Below, piece by piece: positions 21,185 to 32,805 of a DNA stretch of 56,000 nucleotides. Made by a program: the position numbers and the translations under genes. This DNA is from Symbiodinium natans (Eukaryota > Sar > Dinophyceae > Suessiales > Symbiodiniaceae). Location: positions 744,049 through 800,048 of the forward strand of contig CAJNDS010001001.1 in the NCBI GenBank assembly GCA_905221605.1, read 5' to 3'. Below the pieces are notes generated by a model that saw nothing but the letters and a program-made list of their open reading frames with translations, searched no databases and was not told the DNA's origin. Numbering within the stretch: position 1 is the first letter of the stretch; each line of letters begins with the position of its first letter.

Positions 21185-21262
21185 GAAACCCTAAACCCTA
21201 AGCCCTAAGCCCTAAACCCTAAACCCTAAACCCTAAACCCTAAACCCTAAACCCTAAACACA
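21185..21262 (+). repeat. Telomere-like array (CCCTAAA)n
   Basis: About 11 units with CCCTAAG and CCCGAAA variants. Confidence 0.95.
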
Positions 21263-21335
21263 AGCTCACGACGCCCCAGACCTGGCCTTCACCAGGGCGA
21301 CGGAGGAGCCGCCGGAGGTGGAGGCCTCGCACCCC

Positions 21336-21625
21336 TGAACCCTGAACCCTGAACCCTGACCCCTGACCCCTGACCCCTGAACCCTGAACCCTGAACCCTG
21401 AACCCTAAACCCTAAACCCTAAACCCTAAACCCTAAACCCTAAACCCTAAACCCTAAACCCTAAACCCTAACCCCTAAAACCTAAACCCTAAACCCTAAA
21501 CCCTAAACCCTAAACCCTAAACCCTAAACCCTAAACCCTAAACCCTAAACCCTAAACCCTAAACCCTAAACCCTAAACCCTAAACCCTAAACCCTAAACC
21601 CTAAACCCTAAACCCTAAACTTAAC
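21336..21625 (+). repeat. Longest telomere-like array
   Basis: About 290 bp: CCCTGAA and CCCTGAC variant blocks at the left, then some 30 CCCTAAA units. Confidence 0.95.
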
Positions 21626-21628
21626 CCT

Positions 21629-21706
21629 TTTCCAAGAGACTTCGCCCGCCTCGACTATATCCCCGTGGGCCAAGGCCGCCCTGCAAGCCCCCCCGTACTC
21701 GTGACA
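21629..21706 (-). CDS. Candidate exon, unknown protein
   Basis: Minus-strand frame CHEYGGACRAALAHGDIVEA then GEVSWKR, very high GC3, sandwiched between two long CCCTAAA arrays. Confidence 0.6.
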
Positions 21707-21715
21707 GCAAGGCCC

Positions 21716-21794
21716 CCTAAACCCTAAACCCTAAACCCTAAACCCTAAACCCTAAACCCTAAACCCTAAACCCTAAACCCTAAACCCTAAACCC
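21716..21794 (+). repeat. Telomere-like array (CCCTAAA)n
   Basis: Ten to eleven units. Confidence 0.95.
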
Positions 21795-21797
21795 CCA

Positions 21798-21884
21798 CTC
21801 CCCCTGCACTCTTGACAGAAGGACGAGTGACTAGAGCAGGCGACGCGAAATCTCGGGCCCGCGCTTCAGGAATTACACTAGAGA
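21798..21884 (-). CDS. Candidate exon, unknown protein
   Basis: Minus-strand frame VIPEARARDFASPALVTRPS then VKSAGG. Confidence 0.45.
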
Positions 21885-22429
21885 GTATGAGAAAGTTGAA
21901 GCCCTAAACCCTAAACCCTAAGCCCTCAACCCTAAAGGAGATCACCCCCTGGAGTCCCAGACTGAGGCTTTCTTCGTTCCCTAAACTATACACCGCAAGT
22001 GAACCCTAACTAACCCCCAAGGACTGAGCAAAACCTCGAAACCCAGAACCTTCTATAGACACCACGAAAGCCGCTCCCAATGATCTCAGAGGAAGCCCCC
22101 CTAAACCCGAAACCCTAAACTCTAACCTGAAACCCAAAACCCCGACTAAACCCTAAACCCTAAACCCGAAACCCTAAACTCTGAACCCTAAACCCTAAAC
22201 CCTAAACCCTAAACCCAAAACCCTAAACCCTAAACCCAAGTTGGAGGCCTCTGCGGCCCGCGGGGTCGCGTGGCTCCGGGAGGGCGCAAGGGCGCCGGTG
22301 AAGCAAAGCGTGGCGGGTACGACGAGGGCCTCGGGGATTTGGGGGGGGCTTACAGTTTACAGGGTTTGAGGGACCCTAAACCCTAAACCCTAAACCCTAA
22401 ACCCTAAACCCTAAACCCTAAACTATAGG

Positions 22430-22860
22430 GTTTGAGGGTGTTGATGGGCTTTAGGGTGGGTTTAGGGTTTAGAATTTCTAAGGGTCATGAGGGGGCTGCG
22501 GGTTTAACAGGGTGTTAAAACAGGGTTGGTAGGGTGTTAACAGGGGCTTGTGCGGGTTTCTAAAGTGTTTGGGGGTTATGGGGGTTGAAGGTGTTGGTTG
22601 ATAGTAGAGGGTTTTGATAATTTATAAGGGTTTCTGGGTTTTAGTGAATTTGAAAAAGAGGGGTGTACATTGAGGTTTTAATAGGGGCTTGCGGGGTTTT
22701 ATGGTGTTTGGGGTGCGGCACTTGTCGTGGGACTCATGGTTCAGGACTTGGGGCTGAGGGCCTATAGGATTTAGCGAGAGCTGGGGGTCTGGGGTTTTCG
22801 GGTTTGGGGTTTAGGGTTCTAGGGTTCTAGGGTTTTAGGGTTTTAGGGTTCAGGGTTTAG
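22430..22860. other. Degenerate T/G-rich repeats, no gene
   Basis: Decayed TTTAGGG-like sequence with many GGGTGTTAACAGGG and GGGTTT steps; stops in all frames. Confidence 0.6.
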
Positions 22861-22886
22861 GGTTTAGGGTTTGGGCTTACTGGAGC

Positions 22887-23018
22887 TCACGATGGAGGCT
22901 GCTTGTGGGGCTGAGGGGCCAAGAGCAGGGCGGCGCGAGCGGTGCGGCCTCGTGCGATAGCCATGGCTTCGGCAAAGGATGCGTCTACGTCGACTTCGGG
23001 CGTTGGAAACCTTTGGGC
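22887..23018 (-). CDS. Candidate terminal exon, unknown protein
   Basis: Acceptor ATTCAG then QRFPTPEVDVDASFAEAMAI, ARGRTARAALLLAPQPHKQP and a TGA stop at 22887-22889. An ATG 21 bp upstream in the same frame is an alternative start. Confidence 0.55.
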   Translation of the reverse strand, partial: AQRFPTPEVDVDASFAEAMAIARGRTARAALLLAPQPHKQPPS

Positions 23019-23734
23019 CTGAATGGCTTCCCACATCGCCCAAGCGATAGCAACAACAGTTCAAGGGTCCAGGGCTTCTGGGGAATTCCCTGCGCCCTGA
23101 CCACCGAAAACCCTCACACTGAACAGCTCTTGGCACCCCAAACCCTGAACCCTCAGCCCTATGAACTCTGGGATTCTCGGAGCCCGTGTCATAACCCTAA
23201 ACCCTGAACCCTAAACTCTAATCATGGTGATGTAAATCTTAAACCCTAAACCCTAAACCCCTGAGGCGGTAGTAGCTCAAGGACACACTGGGTCAGTTTT
23301 GGGCTAAAATCTAAACCCCTTTCTGTCACACGTCTCATCCTCAACTTTCCGAAACGCTGCCCCAAGCCGTAAACCCAGCTCCTCAGCTTGAACCCCTCAA
23401 CCGTCAACCTCTCCTCTCAGCCAAATGCCCCATCAGAACCCCGTTTAGGGTTCAGGGTTTACCCTCCCCAGCGCCCCAAAAGGTCGAGCAAATCCCACCC
23501 CGTCCTCCGCAGAAGCACTCTCCAAATCCCAAAGCCCAACCCTAGAGTCACTTCGTATGCCCTCTCAACCTCATAAACCAGGGACCTTGAGTTGTTAGAG
23601 CCCCGGATATCGTTTTGTCAGTTTTCGAAATCATATAATATATGTATAGATGTATCGATCATTGCTAATTCCCTTTTAACCCCTATAAGCCTTGTACACC
23701 CTCAAGCCCTGTAAGCTCTAAACCCCGACACCGG

Positions 23735-23815
23735 AGGCCCTGCCCTTCCCAGTCCTCCGCAGGAGCAGCGCGCGGCCCAGGGACTTCAGGGCTTCCTTCT
23801 CTGGATGTGCTTTGG
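23735..23815 (-). CDS. Candidate exon, unknown protein
   Basis: Minus-strand frame KAHPEKEALKSLGRALLLRR then TGKGRAS. Part of it (23788-23821) is duplicated at 23881-23914. Confidence 0.5.
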
Positions 23816-23819
23816 GGTT

Positions 23820-24035
23820 CTAGGGGTTTAGGGGTTTAGGGTTTAGGGGTTTAGGGGTTTAGGGGTTTAAGGGTTTTATGAGGGCTTCCTTCTCTGGATG
23901 TGCTTTGGGGTTCTCAAGGTTAGGGGTTTAGGGGTTTAGGGGGTTTAGGGGTTTAATTTAGGGGTTTAGGGGTTTAGGGGTTTAAGGGTTTTAGGGGTTT
24001 AGGGGTTTAGGGGTTTAGGGGTTTAGGGGTTTAGG
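23820..24035 (+). repeat. Array of 8-bp variant TTTAGGGG
   Basis: About 20 TTTAGGGG units, interrupted by a 34-bp copy of the neighbouring exon end (23881-23914). Confidence 0.95.
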
Positions 24036-24214
24036 GGTCCAGTTTGAGGGTGTAGGCTTAGGTGTTATGGGGGCTTAAACCCTAAACAAAAAAATCTGGT
24101 AATGCGGCTGGAAGTGCAGCGACTCGGGTTGCAGACCTCTCCTTCCCTGAATCTACACAGACGCCTAAACCCTAAACCCTACACCCTAGACCCTGAACCC
24201 TGAACCCTAAACCC

Positions 24215-24272
24215 TATAAACCCTAAACCCTAAACCCTAAACCCTAAACCCTAAACCCTAAACCCTAAACCC
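24215..24272 (+). repeat. Telomere-like array (CCCTAAA)n
   Basis: Eight units. Confidence 0.95.
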
Positions 24273-24293
24273 AAACCGCTTAGGGCTTTAGGG

Positions 24294-24368
24294 TTTCGAG
24301 CGCTTGCGGCTTGCAGGGCCTCGTCGCTGTGCAGCTCGAGATGTGCTAAGTCCTCTCGCGTGCTCTTT
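24294..24368 (-). CDS. Candidate exon, unknown protein
   Basis: Minus-strand frame STREDLAHLELHSDEALQAA, acidic, high GC3. Confidence 0.5.
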
Positions 24369-24384
24369 TGGCGGGGGGGAGGCC

Positions 24385-24449
24385 CTAAATCCTAAACCCT
24401 AAACCCTAAACCCTAAACCCTAAACCCTAAACCCTAAACCCTAAACCCT
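24385..24449 (+). repeat. Telomere-like array (CCCTAAA)n
   Basis: Nine units, first one CCCTAAAT. Confidence 0.95.
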
Positions 24450-24545
24450 ACCCCTTTCTGAAGGCCAAGGGGTGATTGGGCCCCTTCTGTGGCTGCTGCG
24501 TGTCCTTTGCGTCCGAAACCCAGGGAGTCCAGAGCATCAGCATTT
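24450..24545 (-). CDS. Candidate exon, unknown protein
   Basis: Minus-strand frame LWTPWVSDAKDTQQPQKGPN then HPLAFRK, high GC3. Confidence 0.5.
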
Positions 24546-24845
24546 AGCCCTGATTACAGGAGTTTTGCAGTAGGCTTCTGAAGATTCTCGCCTAGTCGGG
24601 GCGCAGTATGGTTCACTGAACCTGCCAACCCGGAACCCGAAACTCCAGACCCAACACCCTAAACTCTAAACCCTAAACCCGAAACCCTAAACCCGAAACC
24701 CTAAACCCTAAACCCTGAACCCTGAACCCGAAGCCAGTGCCAGGGGGAACCTTAGAACGAAACCCTGGTTGGGGTCCTCAGAATTCGACTGGCTCACTCT
24801 AAGCCCTAAACCCTAAACCCTAAACCCTAAACCCTAAACCCTAAA

Positions 24846-24906
24846 CGAAATTCTCGAAGTTCTGGAGTCTGGAGGTCCAGGGCAGAATTCTGTTGGGTTT
24901 GGGGCC
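24846..24906 (-). CDS. Candidate exon, unknown protein
   Basis: Acceptor TTCTAG then PQTQQNSALDLQTPELREF, running into a CCCTAAA array. Confidence 0.5.
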
Positions 24907-25199
24907 CTAGAAAAATGCCAAGTTGCTGGGTTGTGTAGGGTGTAGGTTTTAGTTTAGGCTTTAGGGCTTTTTTTTGGCACCCGACTAGCCAAAGCACGGC
25001 GGGGTCTCATGGTCGGTCTCAGGGTTTAGGGTTTAGGGTTTAGGGTTTAGGGTTTAGGGTTTAGGGTTTTAGAATGGAGGGTATACATGCCCAAACGCGG
25101 GGGGGAATAAGATGGGTTCTCCTATACCGCCTACCCCCGAACGGCCCTAACAACTGTCAACTCCCAGCCCAACAGCCCAGCACCCCAGCCTCAACCCAA

Positions 25200-25350
25200 C
25201 CCTTTTCGCGCTTGTGTTCTTGAACCATCTCAAATTCCTTCTAGCTGACGGATACACGTTGAAGTCATTCCTCTCGGCATTGCCGTTTGGCTTGAAGTCG
25301 TTGGTCTTTGGATTGATCCTTGAGCTGGCGCGAGCTGGCAGCTGCCTTCC
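25200..25350 (-). CDS. Candidate exon, unknown protein
   Basis: Minus-strand frame INPKTNDFKPNGNAERNDFN then VYPSARRNLRWFKNTSAKR; about 45 codons, high GC3. Other frames are also open. Confidence 0.45.
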
Positions 25351-25639
25351 ATGAGCATATCTCTGGGCACCTCATACCGGGGGCGCACCCTGCCTCACTT
25401 CACACCCCTAACCCAAGAAACCCTAAACCCTAATCGCGGGACCCTAGACCCTGAACTCTAAACCCTGAACCCTGAACCCTGAACCCTGAACCCTAGACCC
25501 TGGACCCTAAACCAAACCAACGTGCCTCGGCAAGGCGCACAAGCTCGGACGCGGCAAAAAGCCGCGGAGGAAAGAGGCCCTGAGACTTTCCGCATGAAGG
25601 GTTGGCTTAGGTTTAGGGTTGAGGGTTTAGGGCTTCGGG

Positions 25640-27110
25640 CTGAGGGTTTAGGGCTGAGGGTTTAGGGTTTATATAATATATAGCCTCTGGCGGATGTGGG
25701 GGGCCCCATGAAGGACAATTCCTCAGGTCCCAGGGAAGGTTTAGGGAAGGGTTCATCAGGGATCGAGGCCCGTAGGGCCTTAAACTGACTTGCCCGATAC
25801 GCGATCGAGCTAGGATCTCGCTTAGAAGGTCAGGGCTCAAAACTTCTGAGAGTCTAAGAGTCTTCAGCCAAACTCATCAAACTCTGAGTTCTGAGTCACA
25901 CTACGTAGGTCCGCTGGAAAATAAGGTTGTACTGTGTTGAGGCTGACTTGCCTATGAACCCGGGGGATTTCTGCCCCAAAGAGCCCCACCCGACACCGTG
26001 AACAGACAACCCTGAACCCTGACAACCCCCAAACCTTACACAACTTCCCCAGAAACCTTGGCACATACCAAAGACATCAGCTGCCAAGCCTCCTCAAGGT
26101 GTGGGCATAAAAAGGCGGAGGCTTGCCTATAAGCCCAAAACCCTAATTCCTAGTTGCTGAGTACCCTGGGCCAAAAAAGGTTAACCTTTTCAACTATGGT
26201 AGGAGTATATATATATATACATATACACATATATTATGTATATACACGTATATACCCCAAAAGGTTCACGGTTACCTACCCAGCCACTCAGCCTGGTCTA
26301 TGCTGCGAAGGCACCTCGCCGTCTGAGCCGCGCAGGCGGCAGAGAAGTTTCTGCAGCAGCGGGACCTCGGGTTTGTGCTTTGGAGGCTCTAGGGTTGTGG
26401 GATTGAAGCTCAGGGTGTAGGGTCTAAACCCTCAACCCTGAATCTAAACCCATGGGCTGTGAGATTTGAGGGAAGTGTAGGGTGGTTAGGAGGGGGGGTG
26501 GAGGCTGTGGCACCACATGCTTGGACCACAGTTCTGTAGACCTTGCTTGTGTCAGTAGGCAAGTCTGCTCCAGGGGGTGGGACGAATGAAAATATCATGA
26601 GTCTGAGACCCTGGTGCTTACCGAAGGACATCTCCTTCGCACAGTCGCAGCCAATGCAGGACGTGGGAACAGATGTGTGGGTTGTGCATTTGGGCGGCAG
26701 ACATGGCTCCCCCTGCAGATCATTGACAAGTTGTGCACGTGAACAAGTAGTTCCCTCTCCCCTGGTCCTTTTTTTCCCCATATAAGTGGCAGAAGTGGCC
26801 AAAAGAGCGCATGAGAAAAAAGCGCAGCGCTGTCCGGGATGATTGCCCTCCAAAGAAGCACTGGCACTGAAGCCACTTTCTGTGTTTCAGCAGCCAGAAG
26901 CTCGCTCAGCAATCAAAGGTCCTCACCTAGACCTAGACCCTTTTGAACACAGAACCCTACACCCCGAAGATTTTTTCACCCCTTAAGACCGCCAACCCTG
27001 CAAACACCACCCTGGGGCAGCCCAAAAACCCATATCACAGTAAGCGCACCCTTCGAACCAAAGCAAAGTACCACTGGGCACCAAACCCTAAACTTTAAAC
27101 CTAAACCCTA
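25640..27110. other. No confidently supported gene
   Basis: Open frames of 60-147 codons on both strands overlap each other and lack exon-like codon use. A TA-rich microsatellite lies at about 26198-26255. Confidence 0.45.
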
Positions 27111-27129
27111 AACCCTAAACCCAGAATGC

Positions 27130-27205
27130 AGTCACATGCCCAAGACGCATCTTTGCCCGGGCAGCTGCGCAGTGGCCGATACACCTTCTTTGCCGGTGGG
27201 GACAC
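27130..27205 (-). CDS. Candidate exon
   Basis: Minus-strand frame SVPTGKEGVSATAQLPGQRC then VLGM. Two minus frames are open here. Confidence 0.4.
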
Positions 27206-27329
27206 TCAGCCTTGGGTTTGGTGTGGGGTTTGGGGTTTCGACTCTCACACTCGCACAAGGCTGGCAAGGCATCGGTTTGGGGCTTAGGGTTTAGAGGGTT
27301 TTGGGGTTTGGGCTTACTAAACCAAACAA

Positions 27330-27393
27330 CATGTCGGCCCAGAGGCCATGTGGCCGACAGTGCCATCCGCCACCTGCCAGGCGGGCTTCTTAA
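27330..27393 (-). CDS. Candidate exon, unknown protein
   Basis: Minus-strand frame KKPAWQVADGTVGHMASGPT with nearly all third positions G/C. Confidence 0.55.
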
Positions 27394-28079
27394 AGAGCCC
27401 TCCACTTTAAACTTTAAATTAAACCCTATGAACCCAAACCTAAACAGAGAACCCCACATCGGTTTAGGGTTTAGGGCCTTTTGACACAGGGAGCCATGGA
27501 AAGGTTGGGTTGCTCAGTTTATAAGGAACTTAAGTCCAAAGTTCTATAATGCGGATACAGATAGTAAATGAATACTATGTTTCCTGATTCTGGTATCTTA
27601 AAAAATATCCTCCTTCACAGAAACCCAGCCAAGTTCTGCAGGAGACCCTTGTTGCAATCACGGGGCCCACGCCAAACCTCTGAACCCCAAGCCCTTAACT
27701 TAGTAGCCTAGGAACCATGTCATAATGAGGGTTTCAGGTTTAGGGTAACCATATTATGATGAGGGAAAAGCTCAGTAGGGTTACAAGTAGGCATTTTGGG
27801 GCCCTTAACAGGGTCTTCACGGCAATTACCCTACTCAGAACCCTACATATCAGTACCTATGAACCTCCGAGTACCTCAAAACTCACCCAACCAATTCCCT
27901 TTCAGGAGCCCTCAACGAAAAAAGCAGTAAGCCCTCAAGATTCTGAGGACCTATGCTGGGTGACCCTGCACTCCAAGCCCTATAAGTAACCAAGTCAACC
28001 TTCAAGTAGCCCTAAACCCTAAACCCTAAACCCTAAACTTATAAGTACCCCAAGTGAACCTTCAAGTAGGGGGTTTCGG

Positions 28080-28168
28080 GATTCCTGAGCCCCAGCCTTG
28101 GTTCCGCAGCCATCTCGACACACGAGCTGCAAGGTCCTTGCACCCCGATATCTGGGAGGATCCGAAAA
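28080..28168 (+). CDS. Candidate exon, strand uncertain
   Basis: Plus frame PEPQPWFRSHLDTRAARSLH then PDIWEDPKR ending at AAAG/GTAGAA; the minus frame ISGCKDLAARVSRWLRNQGW is also open. The donor favours plus. Confidence 0.4.
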
Positions 28169-28574
28169 GGTAGAACTTGGGGTTTAGGGTTCAGGGTTCA
28201 GGGTTCAGGGTTTAGGGTTTAGGGTTTAGGGTTCAGGGTTTAGTACCCTATACTACTACCCGGTCATTCTTAGGAACCCTCAAAGGATCTACTTTTTGGA
28301 TCCTCCCTGGGGTCTGGGCAAGGAGAGCTGGGAATGCGGGCGTTGCGCGAGCACTCAGGAGATGTAGGGTTTGGGGGGGGCTCGTGGTGTAGGGGTTTAA
28401 GAGGACCCCTAGACTCTAACCCTGACCCTAAGCCCTAAACATCCATCAGCCCTAAATCTTATGTATTCCGCGCACGGAGGGCCTCCGAGTTTGGGCTTGG
28501 GGACCACATGAACCCTGAGTGGGCTTCTGATAGTAATAGGGTTGTATTCCGACTTTTCGGGTTTGGGGTTCATA

Positions 28575-28706
28575 CACCTTCATGGGAGTTATGGTCGTGT
28601 GGTTCATTCGGCCACAGGAGAAGGCGCCCCTCTCCGCAACGTGGGGAGCCGTTCTCCTCTGCTTCCCGGACAGCGGCTGTTGCGGGCCGGCAGGCCCCGA
28701 CACCTC
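28575..28706 (-). CDS. Candidate exon, unknown protein
   Basis: Acceptor CAAAG then EVSGPAGPQQPLSGKQRRTA, PHVAERGAFSCGRMNHTTIT and PMKV; high GC3. Confidence 0.55.
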
Positions 28707-29351
28707 CTTTGCCACAGGCTAAACGCGTTTGTTCGCGGTCTGCAAGAAAGCTGGGGCCTTAAGACTTTTCCCTATCCTTCCAGGCACCTATTTCTGGGGG
28801 TTTTAGCGGCTCTAGTAACCTAAATATTAGGTCCCGGGAAGGATGGGGTTTTTAGTCCGGTTAGAGAAACAATGTGTTTTTGCACTAACGGTCTGAACCT
28901 CCCTCATAGGACTCGGAAAGCTTTCAATTTTGCTACAGGCAAAGCATCCTGGATATCAGCCACACTCTCCTACGGAAGAACTTGCACTCTCCACTTCGGG
29001 GCGGGGAGGGGGGGTGGCGCCAATCGAACTTCAACACGCCTTGCCCAGACGCCAGTCTCCGGAAACTTAAGTAAAGTCCCAAAAAGCCTTCAAGTGAACA
29101 TTATACACTAAACCCCCATCCCGAAATCGGCGCATATTGAACTTCTGTACCCACAGAGACAACCCTGCAAAAATGCTCATGAACCCTAAAGTTGGGGTCA
29201 TATACCCTATACTCTGATGATTGCTATAAAGGTATATGAACCATCCCCAGACCCTAAACCTTAAACCCAAAATACCCGCTATATACTCCTATGATTCCTA
29301 CAAAGGTATATGAACCATAACAACCCGAACCCCAAACCCTAAACCCTAAAC

Positions 29352-29465
29352 CCGATGCCAGGCCACCAGCATGGTGGCGCCGTCCACGGCCACGGCGCAG
29401 CTGCCGGCCGCGCCAGTGCCCGTCCGCCGCAGGGAGAGAAGCGCGAGCTGGCCTGCCTCTCTTGC
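29352..29465 (-). CDS. Candidate exon, unknown protein
   Basis: Minus-strand frame REAGQLALLSLRRTGTGAAG then SCAVAVDGATMLVAWHR; it starts at a family B end (CTTGGAGGTTCATGGGTAC, 29464-29482). Confidence 0.55.
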
Positions 29466-29644
29466 TTGGAGGTTCATGGGTACGGATAACCAAGTATACG
29501 TGGTATAGGGTTTAGGGTTTTTTTTCGCTCCCGCATAGCTGGCCGAACCGCAGGCAGGGTTGATGATTGGTGCGACTCTGGAAAAACTGATCTACCCATC
29601 TCAGGTCATCTGGACCTCGACCATGAAAATCTGTATCACTACAG

Positions 29645-29765
29645 GGTGGGGCCCCCTTACTATACTAACTGTAGTTAAGGGACTTATAACCTAACTTAGG
29701 GTCCTTATAACCCAATTTAGGGCCCTTATAACTCTACTTATAACTAGGGGGCCCCACCCTGTATG
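29645..29765 (-). repeat. Family G inverted-repeat element
   Basis: Reverse-complement copy of 14325-14437. Confidence 0.85.
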
Positions 29766-30427
29766 TCCACGGGATCTAAGTAACCCGCGGGATCCTCCTT
29801 CTTTACTTTTTCTTTCATCAGCAGCAGAGAGATCCAGACGTTTAGGGTTTAGGGTTTGGGGTTTAGGGTTAGAACCCCAATTACAAGTCGGGTCTGATCT
29901 TACCCCGTAGACCCTTAACACACCGACACCCTTGTGTTGCATCCAGGCCGCTTCGAACACTGCAGCGCTAAATCCCTGAACCTACCCCTTTTACAACAGG
30001 CCTCTGAACCTACCCCTAAACCCTAAACCCTAAAACCTAAAACCTAAAACCCAAAACGCTGAACCCTACTCTAGACAGGGGGGTTTAGCGATGGTTCAGC
30101 GTAGCCTACTAGCTTGCGTGTAGGGTTGGGGGTTGGCAGGTTAAAGTCAAGAATGCTGCGCAGCAAGCGTCCAGGAACACACGGTTCCCTGAGAGGTTTC
30201 AGACTTGCCTCAAGAACACCCCGGTTGCTAAACCCTTGATCGCAACTTAGCACAATATAATGGGACCCCCCAAACCCTAAACTCTTCTCTCTGAAAGCCC
30301 TAAACCCCGGGCCCCAACCCCTAGCCCCTATAACCAAACACTTTTTCCAGTCTCATAACGAAACCCTTAACCCTGAACCCAGAACCTAAACCCCAAAAAA
30401 ATCGTTGGTTGGGGTTGTGGTCGGCAC

Positions 30428-30474
30428 CTGCAGGCAGGGCGGCGACGCATTCTTCTCCAGGTCCTGCTTTAAGC
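30428..30474 (-). CDS. Candidate small exon
   Basis: Frame LKQDLEKNASPPCLQ ending at donor CAG/GTGCCG on the minus strand. Confidence 0.5.
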
Positions 30475-30499
30475 CTGGGGGGGGGGGGGGGGGGGGGCG

Positions 30500-31000
30500 G
30501 GGGGGGTACTTACAGCATTGAGGGTTAGGGCTGAGTTCTTGTTAAACTCATATGTACATGTACACAGACATTTGCATTTATGACTTTCTCTTTTCTTATT
30601 TGTACACTTGCAAGATATGTATACACACATATGCATGCACATATGCATATGTGGTGTGATAAGATTGTTTGAGAGTTTGAGGTTCCAAACTCGACAGCTT
30701 CTTCGACATTGTGGAGATCACCCGCCCTATACGGAGAAGGGGGGTTCGAAAATTGGGTGCTTTCCTTTTCTTTTGCTCCTTTGGGGGGAGGGGGGGGTCT
30801 CATTATATGTAAGGCGCACTCCCTATTTTCGGAAAGCCCATATGCCAACCATGAACAACAAAGCGCATGTTCACTCCACCCCCCCCCCCCCCCGCCTTAA
30901 TCAGGGAATATGTTTGAAACTCATGATGAGAAACCCTATGTCCCTCTTGGGCAACGGACTTTGGAGGCTGCCGGCAAACATGCAAACGCCCCTAAACCCT
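30500..31000. other. No supported gene
   Basis: Open frames on both strands are low-complexity (poly-P/poly-G) or TA-rich and do not look coding; a C17 run is at about 30877-30893. Confidence 0.5.
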
Positions 31001-31399
31001 AAACCCTAAACCCTAAACCCTAAACCCCAAACCCTAAACCCTAAACCCTAAACCCTAAATTCGAATTCCAAGCTCTGCGCTCCTGAAAAGCATCGCAATG
31101 GCACGCCAGGGACCCAATCTCCTACCCCCAAGGTGATACCTGTAAAGGGCTTAAGGTTTTAGGGTTTAGGATGTTAGGGTTCAGGAGATTGATATACCTA
31201 GGTAAATGCGTAGATAGACGTACACACATATATATATATATATCCATATGTTTACATAGAAATACACAGGGGTTGTTCTAAAGGTCCGTTGAAGGCCATG
31301 CGGGCCATGGAGGTCAAGCCTCTCTTAGAGACATGTCCTAATTAACGTGATCTGCAAAACGGGTCCCCAACCCTAAACCCAAACCCTATAAACAAACCC

Positions 31400-31506
31400 A
31401 AGGGCAGGGTTTAGGGTGTTAGGGTGTTAGGGTGTTAGGGTGTTAGGGTGTTAGGGTGTTAGGGTGTTAGGGTGTTAGGGTGTTAGGGTGTTAGGGTGTT
31501 AGGGTT
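31400..31506 (+). repeat. Array of 8-bp variant TGTTAGGG
   Basis: About 12 perfect TGTTAGGG units, a unit type not used elsewhere in the window. Confidence 0.95.
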
Positions 31507-31509
31507 CAG

Positions 31510-32500
31510 GGTTTGCACAGAATGGAAGAAAAAATGGGCCTGTCTGGTTCGAGGTTTGTTGTTTGTTGAATTGTTGCCACCCGGCTAGCCACAGCGGGTT
31601 TAGGGTTTCGGGTTCAGGGTTTAGGGGTTTATAGCGTTCATGGGATCATGACAGGTCCAAACTCCCGCCTGGACGCCCTATAGACAACAGAAAAGAGGAT
31701 TCCACAACTCAAAACCTCTGGAAAAGACCCATGGAGTTTCGGACGCCCCAGACGTCTAGGCTACAGGGTTTCGACTCGTCTTTTGGTTTGGAGATCTGTA
31801 ATTAGCTTGTCCGGTTCATAGGGTTCATAGTACATTTTGAGGCTTCATAGGGCTTACAGGGTTCTCAAATTTTTTTTATAGAATGTTGTGAGCATTTATC
31901 GCCACAGGTTCCATCGAACATGTTGATAGCACAGGGCTCAAGAGTTTGTTTTGTAGACTAAGACTAGGGTTTGGCGGAGGGGTAAGGGCCTTTTTTTCTC
32001 TCCGACCCTGGCAAGCGTTCTTCGCGCGCCTCAGGTGGCAAGTCCTTGTGCAGAGCTGTGGGTGAGAAGGGGGGTCGGGGGCAGGGCAGTAATTTACTGG
32101 CAGTAGTTCAACCAACGCATAGTTCAACTTCATACATAGTATAATCGCAAAAGAGTGTCTTCTTTCCGGCGCCTTATAAGCGCGATGGGCAAGTGGTAGA
32201 GGACAAGTCGGGCAAGGACCCTTGTGAACTTCTGCTTCTAGAAGGCTTCAGCGTTCAGATTCTCAGTTCCTATGCAGGGGGGGGGGTACCTTTTTGGGGT
32301 CCTTATTGCAAGAGAATCTTATATTTTGGGGGTCTATCTTGGGGGCCCCTTATTCTCGTAAACCCTCATACAGCTTCGGCAGCAGAAGCTAGGACGCAGC
32401 AAGAGCCAGTACCCGTGGGCACAGTCTCTCGGGTTCAGTTGGCAGTAACACACGTCTAGGACAACGCGAAATGCGAAACCCTAAGCCCTAGATCCTAAAC
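31510..32500. other. No confidently supported gene
   Basis: Two open frames of 85-88 codons (31876-32133 minus, 32193-32459 plus) lack domains and overlap a family H repeat; treated as unsupported. Confidence 0.4.
32283..32362 (+). repeat. Family H repeat
   Basis: GGTACCTTTTTGGGGTCCTTATT and GGGGTCTATCTTGGGGGCCCCTTATT(C)TCG match 33542-33620. Confidence 0.75.
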
Positions 32501-32536
32501 CCTAAACCCTAAACCTAAATCCTAAACCCTAGTCCA

Positions 32537-32590
32537 GACCCACCTTTGTCTACGGAGCCCTGACCCCGACAGGGAACCTCCTTTTGGCAG
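32537..32590 (+). CDS. Candidate plus-strand exon with TFVYG motif
   Basis: PTFVYGALTPTGNLLLA between acceptor TCCAG and donor CAG/GTCGTC. Shares CCCACCTTTGT(C/T)TACGGA with the exon at 55870-55995. Confidence 0.4.
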
Positions 32591-32805
32591 GTCGTCGTTG
32601 TATCCACCCGAACACCTGCTGAATCACATACTTTTTGTAGGGATTAGGCTTTTGGATTTAGGGTCAGCTGCCTAATCACCATGCAGTTGTTGCCACCCGC
32701 CAAGCTCATGAACCCAGGGAAAGTTCAGGGTTTAGGTCACAGACATATGGGAACGACGTGCCTAGGTGAGGTTAAACGCGGCCGGAATGTCATTCCTACA
32801 CACCC

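Noticed and set aside
21336-21625. True chromosome end
   Set aside because: Arrays are interstitial, in both orientations, and flanked by coding-like islands on both sides.
22240-22345. GC-rich island with open frames on both strands (plus AARGVAWLREGARAPVKQSV; minus PEALVVPATLCFTGALAPSR)
   Set aside because: Probably an exon, but the strand could not be decided and no splice site was clear, so not listed as a feature.
26410-26912. Genes for the 105- and 147-codon minus-strand open frames
   Set aside because: They overlap each other and a plus frame, with no splice signals or coding-like third positions.
30608-31009. 133-codon plus-strand ORF
   Set aside because: Crosses microsatellite, G-run and telomere-type repeat and has no protein-like core.
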